A DNA stretch of 64,000 bases from Thalassotalea insulae (GTDB taxonomy: Bacteria > Pseudomonadota > Gammaproteobacteria > Enterobacterales > Alteromonadaceae), in assembly GCF_030161395.1 (NCBI RefSeq), contig NZ_BSST01000001.1, forward strand, positions 1,736,001 to 1,800,000, written 5' to 3'. Positions 18,068-25,420 of this stretch are shown here, in pieces; the first letter of the stretch is position 1, and each line of letters starts with the position of its first letter. A program made the translations under genes and the position numbers. The notes beneath the pieces are model-generated. The model was not told the origin of the DNA, searched no databases, and saw only the letters and a program-made list of their open reading frames with translations.

Positions 18068-19651
18068 TTACTCGCTGATTAAACCAAGTGATTGGTTGAT
18101 GATATGAAATAGTACGCTTTGTTCGATAACCCCTTGGGCTAAATGTGCGCTTGGTCCAAAGGCATGAAGCGAAATATCTTCACCGGCATGGGTTTCAGAG
18201 CCTTTAGGGATCAAAGCTTCTTGGTGATAACCAGAAGATTGAGTATCAATAGACGTTAAGTCTTTACGGCCACTATCTGCTTCATCGCTATAAGAGGCAT
18301 CGGCATCAGTTTCTGCAACCAAGTTTCTAAAACCTAAGCCATTGGTATAACCTAACGTAGTATACGGCATGCCATCAGCCGCTAATGCTGGTTCTTCGCT
18401 ACCAATACCAACCACTTTCCCTAAAATAGGGTTACCGCGTTTTGGGTAACCAGCAATGGTAAATACATGGCTGTGATCAGCAGTCACTAAGATCAGCGTT
18501 TCTTCCGGGTCTGTTGCGTCAACCGCCGCTTGTACGGCTTTAGCAAATTCAACAGTATCTGTTAACGCGTTGTAAGCACTGCCCGCGTGATGGCCGTGGT
18601 CAATACGACCAGATTCCACCACTAACATATAACCTTTAGCATTGTTATCTAAGACATCAATTGCTTTAGTGGTCATTTGAGTCAACGATGGTTCGCCTGA
18701 GATATCATTAGCGCGATCCGCTTCATATTGCATATGCGATTCATTGAACAAACCAAAGACGCGCTCAGTATTTGCTGCATCGATAGCATCAAAGCCGGTT
18801 TGGTCCATGACGTATTGACCGTTTGGATACATCGCTTGCCATTCTGCGGTTAAGTCACGACCATCAGTACGATCACCTTCAACAGAACTTCTGGCATCCG
18901 CTGAATTAGAAGCTTCATCTTTTGGCAAGAAATGACGACGGCCACCGCCCATAACGACTTCAAGGCCATCAACATCGACACCCGGAAAGCGTACTTCCAA
19001 GTTATGTTCAAAGTTGACTAATTGAGCAGCAATATCTTCACAACCTTGTTCAACCGCCTCGCTCGGCATGTCAGAGACATCTTCCCAGTTACGGTCCGCC
19101 GATTTAGCATAAGTCGCTGCTGGCGTTGCATGCGTAATACGAGCTGTTGATACCACACCAGTTGATAAACCTTTAATTTCGGCAAGTTCAATTGCCGTCA
19201 CTAACTCATTACCTGCGACAGTAGCACAATCACCACGTTCAATATCAGCATCTACGCCGATAACCCCGGCATCGGTTTTAACACCAGACATCATCGCCGT
19301 CATAGTACCGGCAGAATCTGGGGTTTGCGCATCAATATTATAAGTTTTAACCTGAGCTGAATAAGGAAAAGTCTCAAAGCTTAAATAGCCTTCTTCCCCT
19401 GACTTACCTGCTAATTGCCCTGCATAAATTCGCGCCGCAGTTAGAGTAGAAATCCCCATTCCATCACCAACAAACAAAATGACGTTTTTTGCTTTAGTTG
19501 TATGTGTTTGTTGCGTTTTTTTCACGATGCTTGCTTGAGCATCGGTATACCAGCTACTTGTTTTTTGTACACTTGGTACGACATCGGCAAAGGCTGCCGA
19601 TGAAATAATAAGTGACGATAATGCTGAAAGTGAAACCCATGTAGAGTTCAT
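18068..19651 (-). CDS. Alkaline phosphatase, soluble periplasmic form
   Basis: A 527-residue alkaline phosphatase with a normal signal peptide (cleavage near Ala22-Asp23, SSAAFAD). Catalytic residues are Asp63 in FVGDGMG and Ser113 in TPDSAGTMTAMMSG, with metal-binding His in RIDHGHHAG, TADHSH and ETHAGED. It is first in the two-gene phosphatase operon. Unlike its downstream copy it has no lipobox and no extension, so the operon makes one free periplasmic and one membrane-tethered enzyme. RBS AGAGGA is well spaced from the ATG. A Pho-box array, a -10-like TAGGAT and a structured leader lie upstream. Confidence 0.95.
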   Translation of the reverse strand: MNSTWVSLSALSSLIISSAAFADVVPSVQKTSSWYTDAQASIVKKTQQTHTTKAKNVILFVGDGMGISTLTAARIYAGQLAGKSGEEGYLSFETFPYSAQVKTYNIDAQTPDSAGTMTAMMSGVKTDAGVIGVDADIERGDCATVAGNELVTAIELAEIKGLSTGVVSTARITHATPAATYAKSADRNWEDVSDMPSEAVEQGCEDIAAQLVNFEHNLEVRFPGVDVDGLEVVMGGGRRHFLPKDEASNSADARSSVEGDRTDGRDLTAEWQAMYPNGQYVMDQTGFDAIDAANTERVFGLFNESHMQYEADRANDISGEPSLTQMTTKAIDVLDNNAKGYMLVVESGRIDHGHHAGSAYNALTDTVEFAKAVQAAVDATDPEETLILVTADHSHVFTIAGYPKRGNPILGKVVGIGSEEPALAADGMPYTTLGYTNGLGFRNLVAETDADASYSDEADSGRKDLTSIDTQSSGYHQEALIPKGSETHAGEDISLHAFGPSAHLAQGVIEQSVLFHIINQSLGLISE

Positions 19652-19684
19652 ATTTCTTTCCTCTGAGAATTATGTTTTATTTGT

Positions 19685-19727
19685 CTATCCCAAAGTACAA
19701 ATATTTGTGATCTGGCATTTGGGATAG
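19685..19727 (-). promoter_or_regulatory. Structured 5' leader of the alkaline phosphatase operon
   Basis: CTATCCCAAA (19685-19694) and TTTGGGATAG (19718-19727) are perfect complements, and the perfect palindrome ACAAATATTTGT (19697-19708) lies inside the loop. With the predicted -10 TAGGAT at 19732-19737, transcription would start close to the outer arm, so the hairpin would be near the 5' end of the mRNA. Confidence 0.55.
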
Positions 19728-19747
19728 CAGAATCCTAAAGGGGGAAA

Positions 19748-19809
19748 ATGACACTTAGATGGATGCTATGTGACTAAATAGTTACCGTTTGATGGCAGAA
19801 AAGTGACAG
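19748..19809 (-). promoter_or_regulatory. PhoB box array upstream of the alkaline phosphatases
   Basis: Reading on the minus strand, the best box is CTGTCAC-TTTT-CTGCCAT (19809-19792), a 7-4-7 arrangement close to the PhoB consensus CTGTCAT-N4-CTGTCAT. The same 11-bp phase continues for four further 7-mers (start points 19748, 19759, 19770, 19781 on the plus strand), ending with GTGTCAT. Matches to the 7-mer consensus range from 4/7 to 7/7. A -10-like TAGGAT lies 10 bases beyond the last unit, as expected for a PhoB-dependent promoter. Confidence 0.82.
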
Positions 19810-19873
19810 ACATCATCACACACCAAAGCAGCACTCGAATTTTTACCGAAAAACAATTAAATGCGGCATCATA

Positions 19874-20704
19874 TTACTGAATTTTACTCAGTAGCGCTTT
19901 AAACTGATCCACCAAAGATTCATTGATGGTATTTTTACGATAGACCATATAAATCGGGCGTTTTATCTGTAAGCTACTGTCGATTAAATACAAAGTGTTA
20001 TTATTCAGTTGTTCACTGACCAGCTCCATTGGTAAATATGCACAGCCTCCTTTAGCTAATATCACTTCCAGGGCCATCATTGCAGTTGACGTTTTAAAGC
20101 TAGGTGCCAATTTATGATGCAACGCATGTTCACGATGAAAAGTAATGCCCCAATCAACCAGAATATAATCCTGCTCTAGCATGGCTAGCTCCGAGCAACT
20201 CCCCACTAACACTAAATCAAAATGGCCAATCAACTGATTAACAAAGTCATCATCCTTAATTGGATCTGTCAGTAAACCGACGTCAATGGTGCGGTCATAC
20301 AGTTTGCGCTGAATCGCTTCGCGCACCGACATTTCTGTGCCCAATACTAGATGATCAAACAAGGCTAATGCGTCATGAATACGCGAGCTAAAAAATGCAT
20401 CCCAAACATTTGGTGTCGCAGCAATATTAAATGAGGCTTTTTGTTGATTGGCAATCGATAATGATATTTTCGACTGTTCCATTTGACTGACCATCAGATG
20501 AGCATGCGACAACAAAGCTTCACCTGCAGGCGTTAATCTCAGGTTATTTTTATCACGAATAAGCAACTGAGTAGAATAAAACTCTTCCAGTTGTTTAATA
20601 CGCGCACTAACCGCAGCCTGAGTAATATAAAGGGTTTCAGCCGCGCGACCAAAATGCTTATTTTCCGCAACAGCAATAAAAGTTTTGAAAACTCGAATAT
20701 CCAC
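19874..20704 (-). CDS. hdfR: LysR-type regulator HdfR
   Basis: A 276-residue LysR-family DNA-binding regulator: winged helix-turn-helix at about 1-60 (DIRVFKTFIAVAENKHFGRAAETLYITQAAVSARIKQLE) and a substrate-binding domain after it. The N-terminus aligns position by position with E. coli HdfR ([23 protein letters not shown]), which fixes a GTG start at 20704. The open frame extends to an ATG at 20815, but those 37 residues are Lys/Phe-rich and not part of the family. It is divergent from maoP, exactly as in E. coli. In enterobacteria HdfR affects flhDC and glutamate synthase genes; targets here are unknown. Confidence 0.85.
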   Translation of the reverse strand: MDIRVFKTFIAVAENKHFGRAAETLYITQAAVSARIKQLEEFYSTQLLIRDKNNLRLTPAGEALLSHAHLMVSQMEQSKISLSIANQQKASFNIAATPNVWDAFFSSRIHDALALFDHLVLGTEMSVREAIQRKLYDRTIDVGLLTDPIKDDDFVNQLIGHFDLVLVGSCSELAMLEQDYILVDWGITFHREHALHHKLAPSFKTSTAMMALEVILAKGGCAYLPMELVSEQLNNNTLYLIDSSLQIKRPIYMVYRKNTINESLVDQFKALLSKIQ

Positions 20705-20913
20705 AATAGATACCAAGAAAAAGAGAAAGTCTAAATTTAAATAAAAGTTATCGTGGCGACAAATATTTTTTGTTTTTAATTTAAAATTTTTTCTCTTACA
20801 TTCGAGACGTTTCAATATTTATTTGAAAACGACTGATGTTAATCAACACCGGATCGCTTTCAAACCTGATGCTATTCATCATTATTGTTGAGTAAATTTT
20901 AGGAGCAACACAC

Positions 20914-21270
20914 ATGCAAACAGAAATCAGAAAAGGCAAAACTTTATTCTTTGGCGATAAAGTATTCCCTCATGGCCTATCCAGAAGTGGTAATTTCAAT
21001 AAACGCGAATCAATGGAGCTTGAAATATACGGCGCAACCTTTGACGCACTAACTAATGGTACCTTAATGCCTGAAAATGAAGAAGAGCAGCAATTTGTGC
21101 TGCAAATCAACACAGGCACCCCAGATGCTATTTATAGCGTCAAGCTATGGCAAAAATACCTTAATGCGGTAGCAAAAAGCAAAGTGCACCACGGTTTTGC
21201 CAAAAGTAGCCAAAGAGAAATGCCCCCAATACATGAAACGACTCAAGACAGCACGCTTGATACCCTTTAA
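20914..21270 (+). CDS. maoP: Macrodomain Ori protein MaoP (DUF413, YifE)
   Basis: A 118-residue soluble protein of the DUF413/YifE family, starting MQTEIRKGKTLFFGDKVFP with the RSGNF, LEIYG and WQKYL features of the family. In E. coli, MaoP acts with the short DNA site maoS to confine the Ori macrodomain of the chromosome. The RBS AGGAGC is 8 bases before the ATG. The divergent hdfR-maoP arrangement, with 209 bases between the starts, is the same as in E. coli, where maoS also lies close to maoP, so a maoS-like site may be in 20705-20913; I cannot identify it by eye. Confidence 0.9.
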   Translation: MQTEIRKGKTLFFGDKVFPHGLSRSGNFNKRESMELEIYGATFDALTNGTLMPENEEEQQFVLQINTGTPDAIYSVKLWQKYLNAVAKSKVHHGFAKSSQREMPPIHETTQDSTLDTL

Positions 21271-21290
21271 CCAGCACAGGAAAGACTAGG

Positions 21291-21332
21291 GTCGATAAAC
21301 AAATAATTTTTTTCGTATCGACAAAAATTATT
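21291..21332. promoter_or_regulatory. Two interleaved, mutually exclusive hairpins upstream of the ATP-grasp gene
   Basis: GTCGATA (21291-21297) pairs with TATCGAC (21316-21322), and AATAATTTTT (21302-21311) pairs with AAAAATTATT (21323-21332). The arms interleave in the order A-B-A'-B' with no base between A' and B', so both cannot form together. Could end maoP transcription or act as a switch for the operon starting at 21417. Confidence 0.45.
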
Positions 21333-21377
21333 CGCAAGCTTTGATTATCAGTTTTCTGTATGCTCCGCGCAAAATTA

Positions 21378-21391
21378 GCACATTAATGTGC
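21378..21391. promoter_or_regulatory. 14-bp perfect palindrome upstream of the ATP-grasp/QEGLA operon
   Basis: GCACATTAATGTGC is a perfect palindrome 25 bases before the ATG of the ATP-grasp gene. Its symmetry and position suit a dimeric repressor operator; the cognate regulator is unknown. Confidence 0.45.
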
Positions 21392-21416
21392 GGGGTAAAT
21401 AATTGAGGCGTTGCAC

Positions 21417-22463
21417 ATGAAAATTTGTTTTATTATGTATCCATGGGATCGCGTAGAAGCGGAATCAGATTCTACGCTTAGACTCATTCACGAATGCGTC
21501 AAACGTGGGCATACCGTTGCGCTATCAACCGTTAATAATTTAACCATCAGAGACAGTGTTGCCAGCGCTTTTTGTGATGTGTTCACCAAAACAGCTAAAG
21601 TTTCCGATAACATCCCCAGTTTTCATAAAAACGCTAGATTTAAACGAGTACAGCTACCGCTAGCTGGGTTTGATGCTATTATTATGCGTGCCAACCCGCC
21701 GTTAGATACCTTAGCACTAAACTTTCTCGACTCAGTACGTGGTGATACCTTTATCATGAATGATATTGATGGTTTACGAGTCGCCAATAATAAAATTTAT
21801 ACCGCTTCATTTCAGGACACTGAAAGTGAATTTATTCCGGCAACTCATGTTTCGAAGAACCGCGACTATCTAGAGCGAATATTTAACGAGTCAAACAGCG
21901 ATAAAATGATCCTTAAGCCACTGGATGGTTTTGGTGGCCGTGGTGTGATCGTGTTAGAAAAAAGTGCCCGTCAGAGCTTTCGTTCATTACTGGATTTTTA
22001 TATTGGCGGTGACGAGCACGGCAAAGGTAGTAACTATGTGATTTTGCAAGATTATGTCCATGGTGCAGAAGAAGGCGATGTCAGAATATTAATGCTCAAC
22101 GGTGAAGCTATTGGCGCGATGAAACGTATTCCTGCATCAGATGATGTCCGGGCAAATGTCCATGCCGGTGGCCGAGTAGTGAAACACAAATTAACCGCAC
22201 AAGAGAAAAAACTCTGTAAATACATAGGTCCTAAACTTGTACGTGATGGCCTTTACTTTACCGGTATCGATGTCATCGGTGGTAAGTTAATAGAAGTCAA
22301 TGTACTGAGCCCAGGCGGTATTGTCCGGATCAACAAATTGAATCGGGTGAAATTGCAAGCACAAGTGATCGACTTCGTCGAAAGTGTTGTCCATGCCAAA
22401 GAGCTGGTGATGAGCCGTAAAACTCAGTTTAGACAGGTGATCGAAGATGCTAACGCTATCTGA
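21417..22463 (+). CDS. GshB-like ATP-grasp ligase, partner of the QEGLA protein
   Basis: A 348-residue cytosolic ATP-grasp enzyme closest in pattern to prokaryotic glutathione synthetase: MRANPPLD (Arg91), MNDIDGLRVANNK, ATP-binding Lys167 in KPLDGFGGRG, DVRILMLNGE (Asp221, Arg223), RANVHAGGR, and metal-binding GIDVIGGKLIEVNVLSPGG (Asp285, Glu293, Asn295). It should form an amide bond between an acyl phosphate and an amino group. It is unlikely to be the housekeeping GshB because it is coupled by a 17-base overlap to the FGase-DUF1704 protein. The ATG at 21417 has GAGG 8 bases upstream and is preferred to the TTG at 21411. The substrate is unknown. Confidence 0.85.
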   Translation: MKICFIMYPWDRVEAESDSTLRLIHECVKRGHTVALSTVNNLTIRDSVASAFCDVFTKTAKVSDNIPSFHKNARFKRVQLPLAGFDAIIMRANPPLDTLALNFLDSVRGDTFIMNDIDGLRVANNKIYTASFQDTESEFIPATHVSKNRDYLERIFNESNSDKMILKPLDGFGGRGVIVLEKSARQSFRSLLDFYIGGDEHGKGSNYVILQDYVHGAEEGDVRILMLNGEAIGAMKRIPASDDVRANVHAGGRVVKHKLTAQEKKLCKYIGPKLVRDGLYFTGIDVIGGKLIEVNVLSPGGIVRINKLNRVKLQAQVIDFVESVVHAKELVMSRKTQFRQVIEDANAI

Positions 22464-24435
22464 ACAAGAGTGCATCGCTCGGATCAAAAAGCGAGAATGT
22501 TTTCATGCTCAAGTAGAATCAGGGGCATTTATCGTTAAAATCGATGAATATGCGCCAATTATCTGCGCCGCAATTCATAACGGTCATCAGCTGAGAACTG
22601 AGCTGCAAAAATCCTTTTTACTCAATAAGCAAGAGCGCTTTTATGAAGAAGATCCTTATACTGATGAGCTGATCTCTTCATTTCCGATCCAGCTTATCGG
22701 TAACGATTCTCGCTTTGAATACGACTTAAACCGGGCCAAAACCCTATCGACGTATTTCAAAACCGCGTGGAACAAACAAGTATGGAAAAAGCCGTTAAGC
22801 ACGGCACAACGGAATAAAAGCCATAAAAAACACCAGGCATTTTATAATGTACTCTCGGCAATAATAACGGTAGTGGAGCAGCAATTTAAAAATGCCATAG
22901 TGTTTGATATTCATTCCTATAACTACCGACGTATTGCAAACGATACCCCAACCTTTAACATCGGTGCCGGACAAATCGATATTGAACGCTGGGGCAGAGT
23001 TGTTCAACACTTTGAGAAGCAGCTTAATCGTATCAGCCTGCCAAATATGGAAGTCAGAGCCGCCACCGACGAAGTATTTCATGGCCGCGGCTACCTGATC
23101 AGCCATATTAATGCTCATTTTGACAATACCCTAGTACTGCCAACCGAAGTAAAAAAAGTCTTTATGGATGAAGACAGTGGTGAATTATACCCGTTGGTAC
23201 TTGAAGAACTAAAAGCTGGCTTCAAAAATGCCATTAGTGAAACGGCAGCATTTTTTATGCGCCGCTACGGTAAGCGCCGCCAAACACAAAAAGCCGATAT
23301 TTTATCGTCCAATATCAGCCAGGAAGTGCTGACACTGGATAAAAAGCTGTTCGCACTCTGCAAAAACATTGAAACCTTAAACTTTATCAACCCGATAAAC
23401 CTGGTGGCAGAACGTAACAAGTTCCTCAAGAAAAACAGTTATATCGCACCAAATTTTAATTACAAACAACTCAATATCAATCCCTATAAATTTAGGGAGC
23501 TGTTATATCAGTTGCCAGTAGATGATGTCCCGGATGCCGACATACAACAGCTCTATCGTCATGTGATCGATAATCTCGCCAGTAAAATCGATTTATTAAC
23601 CACCATTGGCAGTGATGAGTTTTTATATAATTCATTAAAGTATTACGGTGAGCCCAATCATAGCGATATTGCCAACGCCAGATTTTTACTGCATTTAAAT
23701 CATCAGACGCTAACACCGCAGCCACTATATAACGCGGATCGCGCTATCGACTATTTTAAAACTCAGGCCGACGCCTGGGGATTAAAGTGTAAGATTGAAA
23801 AATCCAGTAAAATTGTTGCTAAGGCGATGGTCAATAATGAAAAAGCGCAACTGCTGATCAATAAAAATGCCGAATTTAGTGAGAAGGAACTTCACGCCTT
23901 TGCCTATCATGAACTCGGCATTCATATGCTCACTACACTTTACGCCAAACAACAACCATTAAAAGTCTTTAGTTTAGGCTTAGCCGGCAATACCCATGCT
24001 CAGGAAGGACTGGCACTCTATAGTGAATACTGTTCCGGCAGTTTAACGCTGGAACGCTTGCAGATTATTGCGCTACGAGTCATTGCCGTTAACTATATGT
24101 TAGAACATGGAGATTTTGTTAAGACCTTCCATGCATTAATGAATGAATTTGCTTTGGAAAAAAGTGCCGCCTTTACCTTAACTACCCGAGTATACCGTGG
24201 TGGAGGTTTTACCAAAGACTATCTTTATTTACGTGGTTTTAGCGATATCCTTAGCTTAACTAAAGAACAATCTATCGATAACTTATTGATCGGAAAAACC
24301 GGATTGCTGGATTTTAATATTATTAATGAAATTGTTGAACGGGGTATGCTGAAAAAGCCAAAGCCGTTATTCGATCTCACATATCGGCCTTCAGGTGACA
24401 ACGTTTTAGATTTTATTGTAAATTCAATAAAGTAA
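22447..24435 (+). CDS. FGase-like / DUF1704 (QEGLA motif) two-domain metallohydrolase
   Basis: A 662-residue cytosolic protein with two hydrolase-like domains. Residues about 25-270 resemble N-formylglutamate amidohydrolase: AIHNGHQ (His44), FEYDLNR (Asp93, Arg96) and VFDIHSY (His156) match the HNG, DLNR and HS motifs of HutG at 1265-2050. Residues about 300-660 are the DUF1704/TIGR02421 domain with zinc motif His488-Glu-Leu-Gly-Ile-His493 (HExxxH) and Gln519-Glu-Gly-Leu-Ala (QEGLA). The public family name, 'flavohemoglobin expression-modulating', is not a biochemical function. The eukaryotic DUF1704 protein MATCAP is a tubulin tyrosine carboxypeptidase, so this domain is probably a carboxypeptidase. 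The start overlaps the ATP-grasp gene by 17 bases. Confidence 0.88.
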   Translation: MLTLSEQECIARIKKRECFHAQVESGAFIVKIDEYAPIICAAIHNGHQLRTELQKSFLLNKQERFYEEDPYTDELISSFPIQLIGNDSRFEYDLNRAKTLSTYFKTAWNKQVWKKPLSTAQRNKSHKKHQAFYNVLSAIITVVEQQFKNAIVFDIHSYNYRRIANDTPTFNIGAGQIDIERWGRVVQHFEKQLNRISLPNMEVRAATDEVFHGRGYLISHINAHFDNTLVLPTEVKKVFMDEDSGELYPLVLEELKAGFKNAISETAAFFMRRYGKRRQTQKADILSSNISQEVLTLDKKLFALCKNIETLNFINPINLVAERNKFLKKNSYIAPNFNYKQLNINPYKFRELLYQLPVDDVPDADIQQLYRHVIDNLASKIDLLTTIGSDEFLYNSLKYYGEPNHSDIANARFLLHLNHQTLTPQPLYNADRAIDYFKTQADAWGLKCKIEKSSKIVAKAMVNNEKAQLLINKNAEFSEKELHAFAYHELGIHMLTTLYAKQQPLKVFSLGLAGNTHAQEGLALYSEYCSGSLTLERLQIIALRVIAVNYMLEHGDFVKTFHALMNEFALEKSAAFTLTTRVYRGGGFTKDYLYLRGFSDILSLTKEQSIDNLLIGKTGLLDFNIINEIVERGMLKKPKPLFDLTYRPSGDNVLDFIVNSIK

Positions 24436-24440
24436 CGTTA

Positions 24441-24487
24441 TAAAAAGAGGCTGTTACTGAATATGATATTTAGTATAAATAGCCTCT
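24441..24487 (-). terminator. Rho-independent terminator overlapping the end of the solute-binding protein gene
   Basis: On the minus strand AGAGGCT ... AGCCTCT (24481-24487 with 24446-24452), with a further near-perfect inner stem, is followed by TTTTT. The stop codon of the 24454-25203 gene lies inside the hairpin, so the terminator partly overlaps the coding sequence. It also sits 10 bases after the convergent QEGLA gene. Confidence 0.65.
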
Positions 24488-25203
24488 ATACTGCCATCTT
24501 GTTTTAATGTTTTGATCACCTTATTTACCTTGTTTCTGATAGCTTCATCTTTAAAAGCCATATAAGAATAAACATTTGCCCATAGCGGGTGGATAGTGAA
24601 ATCTTTGACATCAAGCGGTTTTTTCGCGCGAATATGAGGATTATAGATATCATGTAAGAAAATATTGATGTCGCCTACCCTGACATCTTTCGCGCCTGAG
24701 ACCATTAAAAAAGTAGTATCTTTAGGATGAGCGTGTTCACTATATTGACTATTAGACTCAGCCATCAGCCGATATTTTTCTCCTAATAAATCTTTTGCGC
24801 CTTGGTATGCAGCTATCGATAAGTCTTGTAAATCGTCGATAGAGTTAATCTGATAATGTTTATCTTTTCGAGTAATGGCGACATCGGTATAACGAAATAG
24901 CGGCTCGGAAAGAAAGGCATTCACTTTACTGTTAGCAAAGATATTACAAGCAACGTCGATTAACTGACCACTATTGATTTCATACGCCAGCCGATGGTTA
25001 CTCATAAAGACATACTTGATCTGATATTCGGGCAAATGTTTGAAAATTTCATTAGTAATTTCTAAAAATAAGCCACGTTCACCTTTTTCAATAAAGAAAG
25101 GTGGAAAATTACCAACCCCAATGCGCAACTCCTGTTTTGCAAACGATGCTATAGATAGTGTCAGCAATAAAACCAATATCAGATAATGAATTATTTTAGC
25201 CAC
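24454..25203 (-). CDS. Stand-alone periplasmic family-3 solute-binding protein
   Basis: A 249-residue exported SBP_bac_3-type protein: signal peptide about 1-22 (IIHYLILVLLLTLSIASFA), then KQELRIGVGNFPPFFIEKGERGLFLEITNEIF. This is the characteristic first strand and ligand-pocket region of the amino-acid-binding Venus-flytrap fold. No transporter genes adjoin it. Similar in type to the protein at 6026-6847 but not a close copy. The divergent gene 218 bases upstream encodes a membrane diguanylate cyclase with a sensory domain; a sensor-partner role is possible but unproven. Confidence 0.78.
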   Translation of the reverse strand: MAKIIHYLILVLLLTLSIASFAKQELRIGVGNFPPFFIEKGERGLFLEITNEIFKHLPEYQIKYVFMSNHRLAYEINSGQLIDVACNIFANSKVNAFLSEPLFRYTDVAITRKDKHYQINSIDDLQDLSIAAYQGAKDLLGEKYRLMAESNSQYSEHAHPKDTTFLMVSGAKDVRVGDINIFLHDIYNPHIRAKKPLDVKDFTIHPLWANVYSYMAFKDEAIRNKVNKVIKTLKQDGSIEAIYTKYHIQ

Positions 25204-25420
25204 AATGATTATTCAATCCTTTCAACGAGTTATTTAAGCGTAACAGCACAATAACTATTTGGCAAAAAATGCTTAATAATCGGTATGAGCACCGGATATA
25301 TCTGCTGATGTGATCTTTATTTCGCACGGCACTAAATTAGTGACAATGTCATTACAGTGTTATGATTATTAATATCTCGGTTGTTCTCTGTTTGATAGTA
25401 GTGACTAGGTAATAGGCGTC

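Noticed and set aside
20705..20815. Longer N-terminus of HdfR starting at the ATG at 20815
   Set aside because: The extra 37 residues are Lys/Phe-rich and do not match the family; alignment with E. coli HdfR starts at the GTG at 20704.
21417..22463. Assigning the ATP-grasp gene as gshB
   Set aside because: The motifs fit the GshB fold, but the coupling to a DUF1704 protein and not to gshA or the usual gshB neighbours argues for a different reaction.
22795..23118. 107-residue minus-strand frame inside the QEGLA gene
   Set aside because: It is an antisense shadow of a protein with clear domain motifs and has no RBS or recognisable product.
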